From Kineosporiaceae bacterium (GTDB lineage: Bacteria > Actinomycetota > Actinomycetes > Actinomycetales > Kineosporiaceae), in NCBI GenBank assembly GCA_016794595.1, contig JAEUJN010000007.1, forward strand, positions 1-46,313: DNA of 46,313 nucleotides, in the 5' to 3' direction. Below, in pieces: positions 1 through 8,600 of this stretch (position 1 is the stretch's first letter; each line of letters starts with the position of its first letter). Position numbers and translations under genes: made by a program. Below the pieces are notes generated by a model. That model did not search any database and was not told the DNA's origin. It saw nothing but the letters and a program-made list of their open reading frames with translations.

Positions 1-350
1 TGGACGACGTCGTCGTCGAGCGGGTGCTGGTGGCGGTCGAGCAGATCCCGCGCGGCCGGGTCGCCTCGTACGGTGACCTCGCCGAGCTGGTGGGCGTCGG
101 GCCGCGCCTGGTCGGCCGGGTGATGTCGCTGTACGGCGGCAACGTCACCTGGTGGCGGGTCACCAGCTCATACGGAGACCTGCCGGAGCACCTGCGGGAC
201 GAGGCCCGGGCCCACTGGGCCGCCGAGGGTATCGCCTGGAAGCCCAACGGCCTCGGGTGCCGGATCCGGGAGCACCGGGTCGACCTGGCGCAGCTGGCGC
301 GCGACTACGAGCGCGCCGCCGCTCACCTGGTCGACCCGGTCCCGGACTGA
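1..350 (+). CDS. Alkyltransferase-like (ATL/MGMT-fold) DNA-binding protein, 5' partial
   Basis: The reading frame is open to the left edge (preceding codons read DDVVVERV), so the start lies outside the window; the GTG at 24 is probably internal. The text matches the DNA-binding domain of O6-alkylguanine-DNA alkyltransferases: PRGRVASYGDLAELVG, then the helix-turn-helix and active-site loop. Where true alkyltransferases have PCHR, this protein has VTWWRV, so the acceptor cysteine is replaced by tryptophan. Known ATL proteins of this kind bind alkylated guanine without removing the alkyl group and flag it for nucleotide excision repair; that role is inferred from family knowledge. It ends 13 bp before the converging ABC permease gene. 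No other domain is visible in the part present. Confidence 0.85.
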   Translation, partial: DDVVVERVLVAVEQIPRGRVASYGDLAELVGVGPRLVGRVMSLYGGNVTWWRVTSSYGDLPEHLRDEARAHWAAEGIAWKPNGLGCRIREHRVDLAQLARDYERAAAHLVDPVPD

Positions 351-363
351 TCCTCGTCGCCGC

Positions 364-1191
364 TCAGGCGATCTCGCGGCGGACCAGCAGCCAGGTGCCG
401 GCCAGCAGGGGCAGCGCGACCCAGACCCCGCTCCCGGTCGCCAGGTGCGCCCAGTCGGTTCCGGTCATCGCACCGTTGGTGAGCACCTCGGCCGGCCGGG
501 TGAGGTCGACCCAGGGGATGACCCGTTCCAGCCGTGGGATCAGCCCGCCCAGCACTGACCACAGTTCCGGCACCAGGAAGTAGCTGACGATGGCGAGAGC
601 GGGGCTGGTCAGCAGCAGCCCGAACCCGAGGCCCTGCGCCACCCCGAGCACCTGGGCCAGGGCCAAACCGCCGAGTTGACCGGCATCCAGGTGCCAGTTC
701 CACGGCACGTCCCGAATCCCCACGGCCAGCAGGTGAGCGATGGCCGCCAGGCCGACAGCGACCAGCAGGCCGACCACGGCCCAGGCGCCCGCGACCGCCA
801 GCTTGGCCAGGACGACCCGCATCCGCCGCGGCTCCACGGTGAAGGTGACCAACCCGGTGCGTTGGGAGAACTCGGCAGTCATGGCCAGGATGCCCAGCAC
901 CGGGAACAGCACCATCTGCACCAGGGCGGCGACCTCGAGCAGCGGGGCGAACCAGGTGTCGGCAGCCGGATCGCCGAACCAGACCACCAGGGCGAGCGCG
1001 GTGGCGGTGATCAGGCCGATGGAGATCAGCAGCCACCGGCCGGAACGGGTGTCGACCAGCTTGCGGGCCTCGAGGACGAGCAACCGCGAGAAGGTGATGC
1101 CGGGGCGGCCGACGGGCCGGCGGTCCCCGGATTCAGCGGCCGGGATGCCCTGGATGCCCTGAACTCCGTGGGTGGGCAGGGTCGAGGTCAT
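364..1191 (-). CDS. ABC transporter permease (ABC-2 type)
   Basis: 275-residue integral membrane protein with a soluble N-terminal stretch of about 45 residues, then about six hydrophobic segments (for example LLISIGLITATALALVVWF, and LVQMVLFPVLGILAMTAEFS near residue 95). The motif EFSQRTGLVTFTVEPRR is typical of ABC-2 exporter permeases, where it precedes a cytoplasmic loop. Its ATG overlaps the stop of the upstream ATPase gene in an ATGA arrangement, so the two are translationally coupled and probably form one exporter. The substrate cannot be told. Gene pairs like this next to a DesK-type two-component system are often drug- or lipid-export modules; here that is only an inference from context. 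Confidence 0.85.
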   Translation of the reverse strand: MTSTLPTHGVQGIQGIPAAESGDRRPVGRPGITFSRLLVLEARKLVDTRSGRWLLISIGLITATALALVVWFGDPAADTWFAPLLEVAALVQMVLFPVLGILAMTAEFSQRTGLVTFTVEPRRMRVVLAKLAVAGAWAVVGLLVAVGLAAIAHLLAVGIRDVPWNWHLDAGQLGGLALAQVLGVAQGLGFGLLLTSPALAIVSYFLVPELWSVLGGLIPRLERVIPWVDLTRPAEVLTNGAMTGTDWAHLATGSGVWVALPLLAGTWLLVRREIA

Positions 1192-2108
1192 GCCGCCACC
1201 TCCGAGCGGTCGGTTGCCCGGCTGGCGTCCGCGGTGAGCTCGAGGAACAGCTGCTCGAGGCCGACGCCCTGGCTCGGGCGCAGGTCGGTGAGGACCACCT
1301 GGGCCTCCAACGCGACCCGGCCCACCTGCTCGGCGGTCGCCTGGACGACCAGGGTGCGGGGGTCTGCTCCCTCCGGTGGTCGGACCGTCAGGCCTGCCCG
1401 GATCAGGGCCGCGGCCAGCCGGGGAGGGTCCAGGCTGGTGACGCTGACCCCGGTTCCGGCCAGGAGTTCGCTCTGGGGACCCTTGGCCAGGATCCGGCCG
1501 CGACCGATCAGCACCAGGTCGTCGGCGATCTGCTCGACCTCGTGCAACAGGTGTGAGGACAGCAGCACCGTGCGCCCGTCGTCCGCGAAGCCCCTCAGCA
1601 GCTCGCGCATCCAGTGGATGCCCTGCGGGTCGAGGCCGTTGGCCGGCTCGTCCAGGATCAGCACCTGCGGGTCGCCCATCAGGGCCTGGGCGATGCCGAG
1701 TCGCTGCCGCATGCCCAGGGAGTAGTGCCGGACCCGCCGCCGCGATTCCCGGTCGGTCAAGCCGACGAGCTCGAGCAGTTCCCCGACCCGGCTGTGGGGG
1801 CGGCCGACCGCGGTGGCGGCCAGGGTGAGCACCTCGCGCCCGCTGCGTCCCGCGTGCTGGGCCGAGGCATCGAGCAGGGTGCCGACCAGGGAGGCCGGAT
1901 TCGGCAGGTCACGGTAGCGGCGATCGAGGATCGTGGCCGTCCCGGAGGTGGGCGGGGTCAGGGCGCACAGCATCCGCATGGCGGTCGACTTGCCTGCCCC
2001 GTTGGGGCCGAGGAAGCCGGTCACCACGCCGGGGCGTGCCTCGAAGGAGACGGCATCGACCGCCGTGAAGCGGCCGTAGCGTTTGGTGAGGTCGTGGACT
2101 CTGATCAT
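1188..2108 (-). CDS. ABC transporter ATP-binding protein
   Basis: 306 residues starting at the ATG that reads MIRVHDLTKRYGRFTAVDAV. The open frame extends further upstream, but that part runs into the divergent histidine kinase gene and has no family similarity. Walker A is GPNGAGKST near residue 38, the signature motif is reduced to YSLGMRQRL near residue 135, and Walker B is LILDEPANGLDP. The last 90 residues are a C-terminal extension common in CcmA/DrrA-type exporter ATPases. It is coupled by a 4-bp overlap to the permease gene downstream. The pair is divergent from the sensor kinase gene, with about 130 bp between the two starts. Confidence 0.93.
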   Translation of the reverse strand: MIRVHDLTKRYGRFTAVDAVSFEARPGVVTGFLGPNGAGKSTAMRMLCALTPPTSGTATILDRRYRDLPNPASLVGTLLDASAQHAGRSGREVLTLAATAVGRPHSRVGELLELVGLTDRESRRRVRHYSLGMRQRLGIAQALMGDPQVLILDEPANGLDPQGIHWMRELLRGFADDGRTVLLSSHLLHEVEQIADDLVLIGRGRILAKGPQSELLAGTGVSVTSLDPPRLAAALIRAGLTVRPPEGADPRTLVVQATAEQVGRVALEAQVVLTDLRPSQGVGLEQLFLELTADASRATDRSEVAA

Positions 2109-2227
2109 GGTTCCAGACTGGCCCGGGCCACCCGGAGCCGGCATCGGCCGCCGGGCGAGGCGTTTCTCGACCAAAGTCGTGGTCGGATCAGCCCGTCGGT
2201 CACTGATGCCTGCGCCGCCTGCCCTCC

Positions 2228-2240
2228 TAGGGTGATCGGG
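2228..2240 (+). promoter_or_regulatory. Putative -10 element for leaderless sensor kinase mRNA
   Basis: TAGGGT at 2228-2233 lies exactly six bases before the GTG of the kinase gene, the spacing expected if transcription starts at the first base of the codon. No Shine-Dalgarno sequence lies between them. The -35 region is weak. Confidence 0.45.
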
Positions 2241-3538
2241 TGCGCAGCGTGATCTCCGAGTGGGCACCCAGGGTGCGGGGCCTGCTGGACGGCGGACCCG
2301 GCAGTGACCCTGCCGGTCAGCCACCCCTGACCCGGCGAGGCCACGCCTGGCGGCTGGTCGTCGCTGCGGTGGGCGGGTTCTTGATGTTCGCCGCGAACAT
2401 CGGTTCCATCCCCCAGCCCCGGCCCGACTGGCTGCGTCCGGTCGCGCTGATCGACGTGGTGGTCCTGGGGCCGCTGGCCCTGGTGCTGCTCGCCTTCCAC
2501 CGGCGGCGGCCGTTGGCTGTCGCGGTGGTGGTGACCTCGTTGACCGCGGTCTCGTCGGTGGCCTCGGTGGCCGGGCTGATCTGTATGACCTCGGTGGCCG
2601 CCCGGCGCCGAGTGGGTGAGATCGCCCTGGTCGGCGGCCTGGGCATCGCGAGCGGGATGGCCTACGAGCGGCTGTACCCGACCACGGATCCCGACTATCG
2701 GTTCCAGCTGTTCTTCATCACCCTGCTGTTGACGGCGGTGATCGCGATCGGGATGTTCATCGGCGCCCGGCGTGAGCTGGTCTGGTCGCTGCGGCAGCGG
2801 GCCGAGGCTGCCGAGCGGGAGCAGGAGCTGCGGGTCGCGCAGGCGCAGGCGCAGGAGCGGGCCCGGATCGCGCGCGAGATGCACGATGTGCTGGCCCACC
2901 GGATCTCGCTGCTGTCGATGCACGCCGGGGCGCTGGCCTTCCGGACGGACCTGCCGCCTCAGGTGCTGCGGGAGGAGGCACGGCTGATCCAGCGGACCGC
3001 GCAGGATGCCCTCACGGAGCTGCGCTCGGTGCTCGGGGTGCTGCGCACTCCGGGCGAGCCGGTCGAGCGCCCGCAGCCGACGCTGGCCGAGCTGGACGAC
3101 CTGGTCGGCCAGGCTCGCGGTGCCGGTCCGGTGGAGGTGCACCGGGCGCTGGACGGTGCGCCGCCCGAGTGGCTGGGCCGGCAGGCCTACCGGATCGTGC
3201 AGGAGAGCCTGACCAACGCCCGCAAGCACGCGCCGGGTGCTCCGGTGACCGTCACCGTCACCGGCAGGCCGGGGGAGCAGCTCGTGATCGAGGTGGTGGA
3301 CGACCCGGCGCGGTCACCGGAGGCCACTGCGGGCAGCCGGGGCAGCGGGGCGGTCGCAACGGTTCCCGGGGCGGGGCTGGGGCTGATCGGCCTGGCCGAG
3401 CGGGCGGCCGCGGCCGGCGGCACCCTGGAGCACGGTCCGGTGCCGGACGGCGGGTACGTCGTCCGGGCCCGGCTGCCCTGGCCGCCACCGGCGGAGGCGA
3501 ACCGGCTGCCCGAACCGGAGGGGACCCGGCATGGCTGA
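2240..3538 (+). CDS. Sensor histidine kinase, DesK/NarL type (HisKA_3)
   Basis: 432 residues. About five hydrophobic segments lie between residues 38 and 175, with only short loops, so the sensing part is membrane-embedded. A coiled coil at 180-210 leads into the HisKA_3 dimerisation box REMHDVLAHRISLLSMHAG, with His215 the likely phosphorylation site. The C-terminal HATPase domain shows the N box (IVQESLTNARKHA) and the G box (GAGLGLIGLAERA). The next gene overlaps by 8 bp and encodes the cognate response regulator. The signal is unknown. Position next to the divergent ABC exporter suggests that the pair controls it, a common arrangement, but this is inferred. Confidence 0.93.
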   Translation: MRSVISEWAPRVRGLLDGGPGSDPAGQPPLTRRGHAWRLVVAAVGGFLMFAANIGSIPQPRPDWLRPVALIDVVVLGPLALVLLAFHRRRPLAVAVVVTSLTAVSSVASVAGLICMTSVAARRRVGEIALVGGLGIASGMAYERLYPTTDPDYRFQLFFITLLLTAVIAIGMFIGARRELVWSLRQRAEAAEREQELRVAQAQAQERARIAREMHDVLAHRISLLSMHAGALAFRTDLPPQVLREEARLIQRTAQDALTELRSVLGVLRTPGEPVERPQPTLAELDDLVGQARGAGPVEVHRALDGAPPEWLGRQAYRIVQESLTNARKHAPGAPVTVTVTGRPGEQLVIEVVDDPARSPEATAGSRGSGAVATVPGAGLGLIGLAERAAAAGGTLEHGPVPDGGYVVRARLPWPPPAEANRLPEPEGTRHG

Positions 3539-4208
3539 CCCGGTCCGGGTGCTGGTCGTGGACGACGACCCGCTGGTCCGCTCGGCGCTGCGGCTGGTGC
3601 TCGGCGGCGATCGCGGCATCGTCCTGGTCGGGGAGGCGGCGAACGGGGCCGAGGCGGTGGACGCCGTCCGGTCGGCCGGTCCCGACGTGGTGCTGATGGA
3701 CATCCGGATGCCGGTGCTGGACGGGCTGGTGGCCACCGAGCGGATCATGGCCCTGCCGGCCCCGCGCCCGGAGGTCATCGTGCTCACCACGTTCGACGCC
3801 GACGAGCTGGTGATCGGGGCGATGCGCGCGGGGGCGAGTGGATTCCTGCTGAAGGACACCGCGCCGCAGGACATCATCGCGGCCGTGCACCGGGTGGCCG
3901 GTGGTGACCCGTTCCTGTCCCCGTCGGTGACCCGGCAGGTGATGGCCGCCGCGGTGGCATCGGGCCCCGATCCCCGCGCGGCCGCGGCCCGCGCCCGGCT
4001 CGCCGCTCTGACCGAGCGGGAACGCCAGATCGCACTCGCGATCGGGGAGGGCAAGACGAATGCCGAGATCGCCGGCGAACTGTACGTGTCGGTGGCCACG
4101 GTCAAGGCGCACGTGACCCACCTGCTCACCCGGCTGGGTGCTCAGAACCGGGTGCAGGTCGCGATCGTCGTCCACGACGCCGGGCTGGGTCAGGGCGAGG
4201 GGAACTGA
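3531..4208 (+). CDS. Response regulator, NarL/LuxR family
   Basis: 225 residues. The receiver domain has the acidic pocket VVDDDP at 9-14, the phospho-acceptor Asp57 in LMDIRMP and the conserved Lys108 in FLLKDTAP. A linker leads to a LuxR helix-turn-helix (LTERERQIALAIGEGKTNAE ... VSVATVKAHVTHLLTRLG) near residues 160-215. The start overlaps the kinase gene by 8 bp, so the two are co-translated. The 3' end overlaps the convergent expansin gene by 19 bp. All catalytic residues are present. Confidence 0.95.
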   Translation: MADPVRVLVVDDDPLVRSALRLVLGGDRGIVLVGEAANGAEAVDAVRSAGPDVVLMDIRMPVLDGLVATERIMALPAPRPEVIVLTTFDADELVIGAMRAGASGFLLKDTAPQDIIAAVHRVAGGDPFLSPSVTRQVMAAAVASGPDPRAAAARARLAALTERERQIALAIGEGKTNAEIAGELYVSVATVKAHVTHLLTRLGAQNRVQVAIVVHDAGLGQGEGN

Positions 4209-5236
4209 CCCGATCCCGGTTGCACCACCCCGGGTCTGACGGCCGGCTGACCGGTGAGGCGATGGCCGTGGATGTCGGTGACCCGCAGCGGCCCACCGCA
4301 GCCGGTGCCGTCCGCCGAGACGGCGTAGTTGTACTCCATCCTGGGCAACACCCGCCAGGACCCGCCCACCTGGACCTCGACCGAGGCCACCGGGTTGCGG
4401 TGGTTGCGGATCTGGATCGCGCACCAGTACCGGCTCGAGCCCTCCTTGAAGCGGAAGGCGATCGGGCCCGAGACGGCCGGGCTCTGCAAGGTCCAGGTGA
4501 TCGGCACCCGGCCGGCGACCGGGTCGGCGATCCGGGCGAAGGCTTGCGCGCTGAGGTCCAACGCCCCCGGGGGGCACTCGGGGCAGCGGTCGACGACCTG
4601 CACGGTCACCGTGCCCTTCGGCCCGCTCACCCGCAGCCAGGCGCCACAGGCCAGGGAGTTCGCGTAGTCGGTGTGGTTCATCGCGGTGACCATCAGATCG
4701 GCACTGGCCTCGAACATGCAGTTGCCCTCACCGGTGGCGCCGTAGAACGTGGCCACCCCGGAATAGGTTGTCCCCCAACGGATCCGGCCGGCTGCTCCCG
4801 CCGGGGCCGGGTCAGGGGCGGGGGTGCTCGACCGGGTGGTCGACCGGGTTGCCGCCGGGGTGGACGATCGGCTGGTCGGCGATCCGGTCGCCCGGGTGGT
4901 GCCGGCAGTCCTCGGGGTGGCGGCAGTGGTGGTGCGGGCCGTCCGCTGATCCTGGGTGGCCTCGGGTGAGGACGGCGTCCGGGCGGACGTGGTGAGCGCG
5001 GCCCGCACGCCGGACGGCGCAGCGGAGCCCGCGGACGGGGGCGCTCCAGGGGTCATCCCAGCCTGGTCGGTGGTGGCGCCCGCCGGGGTACTCGCCTCCT
5101 CGGTCAGGGTCGGCTGGACGGCGAGGCCGGCCGGGGCGGTGGGGGACTGGCCGAAGAAGACCATGGCCACGACCGCGAGCAGCACGGCCGCGAACCCCAG
5201 CGCGGCGAACGGTGCTGCGGTGCGCCATGCCGGCAC
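4190..5236 (-). CDS. Membrane-anchored bacterial expansin
   Basis: 348 residues from a GTG preceded by GGGAGGGAGG; a TTG further upstream is possible but lacks this site. Residues about 6-30 form one hydrophobic anchor (FAALGFAAVLLAVVAMVFFG). About 110 residues rich in Thr, Ser, Pro and Ala form a wall-spanning linker. The last 200 residues are a two-domain expansin: a double-psi beta-barrel with GVATFYGATGEGNCMFE, AMNHTDYANSLACG and VVDRCPECPPGALDLSAQAF, then the D2 carbohydrate-binding module with RFKEGSSRYWCAIQIRNHRN and the tyrosine pair in MEYNY. Bacterial expansins loosen plant cell walls without hydrolysis and are typical of plant-associated bacteria. Being membrane-tethered rather than freely secreted is less usual. 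The acdS gene lies 5 kb away. Confidence 0.9.
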   Translation of the reverse strand: MPAWRTAAPFAALGFAAVLLAVVAMVFFGQSPTAPAGLAVQPTLTEEASTPAGATTDQAGMTPGAPPSAGSAAPSGVRAALTTSARTPSSPEATQDQRTARTTTAATPRTAGTTRATGSPTSRSSTPAATRSTTRSSTPAPDPAPAGAAGRIRWGTTYSGVATFYGATGEGNCMFEASADLMVTAMNHTDYANSLACGAWLRVSGPKGTVTVQVVDRCPECPPGALDLSAQAFARIADPVAGRVPITWTLQSPAVSGPIAFRFKEGSSRYWCAIQIRNHRNPVASVEVQVGGSWRVLPRMEYNYAVSADGTGCGGPLRVTDIHGHRLTGQPAVRPGVVQPGSGQFPSP

Positions 5237-5424
5237 TGCCGCCCCACCTCCCTCCCAGCTCCCGCCCCGCAAGGTCGGCCGGTGTCCGCGCAGAACTGCC
5301 TTCGCGATCCCTGCCGACCCGTGATGCTCGTGCGCCCGTGGTCAAGGGCGGGTCAAGGCCGGGGCAACCTCCGGGGCGTTGGGTGGGTCCCGTCCCCGTG
5401 GGGCCCTCCCTGACGGTCGCGAGG

Positions 5425-5473
5425 GGTCACTGTGCGCCCGAGAGGGTCACTGTCGGGCCCGGAAGGTCACTGT
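5425..5473. repeat. Three direct GGTCACTGT repeats, 20-nt pitch
   Basis: GGTCACTGT occurs at 5425-5433, 5445-5453 and 5465-5473, exactly 20 bases apart, with GC-rich variable sequence between. The core CACTGT is the reverse complement of the ACAGTG core in the neighbouring 19-nt array, so the two arrays face each other. Noncoding region between the CotH gene and the expansin gene. Confidence 0.8.
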
Positions 5474-5490
5474 CCGCCTGGTATGCCACC

Positions 5491-5581
5491 GGCACAGTGC
5501 ACTGCCACCAGCACAGTGCACTGCCACCAGCACAGTGCACTGCGACCGGCACAGTGGACTGCGACCGGCACAGTGGACTGC
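5491..5581. repeat. Five tandem 19-nt repeats carrying ACAGTGCACTG
   Basis: Units start at 5491, 5510, 5529, 5548 and 5567 (last one partial). The first reads GGCACAGTGCACTGCCACC. Units 1-3 contain the 10-bp palindrome CAGTGCACTG, while units 4-5 have CAGTGGACTG. The 375-bp gap around it (5237-5610) holds no plausible gene: reading frames across the array have no recognisable product. Upstream of the expansin start there are two close TTGACC hexamers on the minus strand near 5338-5355 but no matching -10 that I trust. Confidence 0.85.
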
Positions 5582-5610
5582 GGGGTGCAGGACACTCCAC
5601 CCACCGCGCC

Positions 5611-8600
5611 TCAGGGGCGTACCACCAGGTCGTCGAGGTCCACCGCCCGCGCGCCCGTGGCCGACGAGGACCGGACGTAGGAGAGGAACACCTGCCCGGC
5701 GGCGGTCACCGAGCTGTCGGTGAGCGTCGTGGTCCAGGTCGCGGGTTCGGCCTGGCCGTCGGGCCAGGTCTTGACCTGGATGCTCGACCCGGCCACGCGC
5801 AGCCGCAGCCACTGCCTGGCCGTGGTCAGCGACTGGGCGGCGGTGACCGTGCGCAGGTCGGACGTCGTGCCCGCGACCATCTTCTTGACGATCAGGTTGG
5901 TGGACGTCGAGTTGAGCTCGACCCCGTACCCGTTGGCCGGCCGGTAGGCACCCAGCCATCCCCCCGACCCACGCAGCGCGATGTTCAGGTATCCCTTGGC
6001 CGCCGGGTCCCGCCAGCGGTAGGACAGCGTCAGGTCGGCGTCCGCCCGGGCCGGCAGGCCGCTCAGGTGCGCCCGGGCGAAGGACCCGGAGGTGTTCGCG
6101 AACGCGAGCCGACCGGCGCCGCCCTGCAGGGTGGCCGCCCCGCCCGAGGCCCATGTCGTCGTCCAGCCCGCTGGCCAGGGAGCCCCGTCCGGGCCGGTGA
6201 AGTCGGCGGTGACCAGGGCGTCGGCCGCCGCGGTGGTGGTCACGCTGACCCCCGCCGAGGCGGGGCCGAGGTTGCCCGCCGCGTCCCGCGCCCGAACCGT
6301 GTAGGTGTAGGTCCCGCCCGCCGCCAAGCCGGTGTCGGTGAAGCCGGTCGAGGTCGGCGTGCCCACCAGGAATCCGTCGCGCAGCACCTGGTACTCGGTC
6401 ACGCCGACGTCGTCCGTGGCGGACTGCCAGGTGAGCGACACCTGGGTCTGGCCGAGGCTGCTCGCTGCCAAACCCGTTGGTGCAGAAGGCGCAGTGGTGT
6501 CACCCGCACCGGTCGCCGCGGTGACCACGACGTCGTCGACGAGCACCGAGCGGGTCGTGCTGGCGGCGCTGCCGCGGGCCAGCGACAGGAACAGCTGGCC
6601 GGGATCGGTGACCACGGTGTCGGTGACCGTGCCACGCCAGGTGGCGGGCTCGGCCTGACCATCGAGCCAGGTCTTCACCTGGATCGTGGAGCCGACAACC
6701 CGCAGCCGCAGGTGCTGGACGGCGGTGGTCGTCGCCTGCGCGCCCGTGACCGTGAGCAGGGTGGTCGTCACGCCGCCGCTGGCCCGCTTGATCGTCAGGC
6801 CGGTCGAGGACGACGACAGCTCCACGCCGTAGCCGTTGCGCGGCCGGTAGGCGTTGGCCCAGCCGCCGGAGCCGCGGGTGAACACGCTGAGGTAGCTGCC
6901 CCCGCCGGTCGGGCTCCAGCGGTAGGTCAGTGACACGTCGCTGTCGGTGCGCGGGCTCACCCCGCTGAGCAGTGCCCGGGCGTACGCGCCGCTCGTGTTG
7001 TTGGTGGTGAGCTGCCCTGCGCCACCCTGCACCGTCACCGAACCCGTTGCGGCAGTGGTGGTCCACCGGTTCGGCCAGGCCGTGCCGTCCGCTCCCGGGA
7101 AGGTCTCGTTCGCCAGGGACGTGGCGGCCGGCGTGGTCACGTCGACCGGGTCGCTGTCCGGCCCCACATTGCCGGCGAGGTCGATCGCACGGACCCGGTA
7201 GGTGTGCGTTGTCGACGGCTCGGGCTGGGGATCGGTCCAGTTGGTCACGGCCCCGAGAGCGGCGACCTGGCTGCCGTCCCGAATCACCCGGTAGCCGGTC
7301 ACCCCCCGGTTGTCGGTGGCCGCCGTCCAGGTCAGCTCGACGCCGTTCGCGCCGACCGTGCCGGCCAGTCCGGTCGGGGCGGTCGGGGGCGTGGTGTCGG
7401 CCGGCGGTACCACCGCGTTCGGCTGGCCCGGCGTGCCGGTGCCCGTGCCGACGGCCCAGCTGGTGGCGAGGCTGTTGTCGAGCGCCGGGTCGAGCAGTTC
7501 CAGCGACGGGCCGCTGCCGTTCGCCGCCGCCGGCCACGGGTCGGTGACGTCGTAGCTGACCTCGTCGACCACCCGGCTGCCCTGGAGCAGCCGCACCGTC
7601 TGGCCGGTGTCCGACAAGCGGCCCGAGAACTGCCCGGCCACGAGCCGCCCGGTGGCGCCGTAGGTGGCGCGGAACGTGGTGTCCCTCGCCACGAAGACCA
7701 CCTGCTTGCCCGGCAGCAGCACGGTGCCCGGCGGGATGGTCAACCCGACGCCGTCCAGGACCCAGCCGGACAGGTCGACCGACTCGGTGGTCGGGTTGGT
7801 CAGCTCGATGAACTCCGCGTCGTCCCCGGCGGCCGGGTGGTAGGCGATCTCGCTGATCACCACGGTCGGGGTCGCCGACTGGGCCGGCGGGATGAGCTTG
7901 CCGGGTCCGGTGTTGTTCGCGAACGTCGTCCGCCGTTCGGTGAGGCCGGTGACGAACTTGTCCCGCCAGGTCGAGGCCGAGCCGGTGCCCCACAGGGAGT
8001 GCTCCAGCGCCCAGTCGCTCAGGTAGGGGGTGGTGATCGCGTCCCACTGTGCCTCGTACCGGCCCGGGGCCAGGTAGGTGTCGGCCAGGGTCTTCAGCCG
8101 CCGGAAGTACATCGCCTTGATGTCCGGCTGGGCGAGCAGGGCCTGCAGCAACTGGTTGGAGCCCTCGGGGGTCAGGTAGTCGCCCTTGCCGTCGGAGGCG
8201 TTCGTGGTGAAGATCCAGTTCAGGTCCCAGTGCCACAGCTGCCAGCGCCCGGTGCCCTCGGTGTCGCGGGTGATGAACCAGTTGTGCCAGCCGGAGTCCT
8301 GGTGGCGCATCAGGGTGTTCAGCGCCATGTAGTTGACCAGGGTCGGGACGTCGACGTTGGCGTCGATCCACGCCCGCTGGGCGGCGGTGACCGGGGCGTC
8401 GACCGCCTGGGTGAGCGCCCAGACGTCGGCGAAGTCCTCCTCCTCCCGGGTCTTCTTGTCCAGGTCCAGGGACGCCGCGAGCGCCGCCGGGCCGGCTGCC
8501 GTCCGCAAGCCGCCGGCGTCCCCCTTGTAGATGGCCCAGTCCTTGACCCCCTCGGCCTCGCGCCAGGTGCCGTCCTCGAGCTCCATGAAGTGCCCGACGC

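Noticed and set aside
5491-5581. CRISPR array from the 19-nt repeats
   Set aside because: Units are directly tandem without spacers and no cas genes are present.
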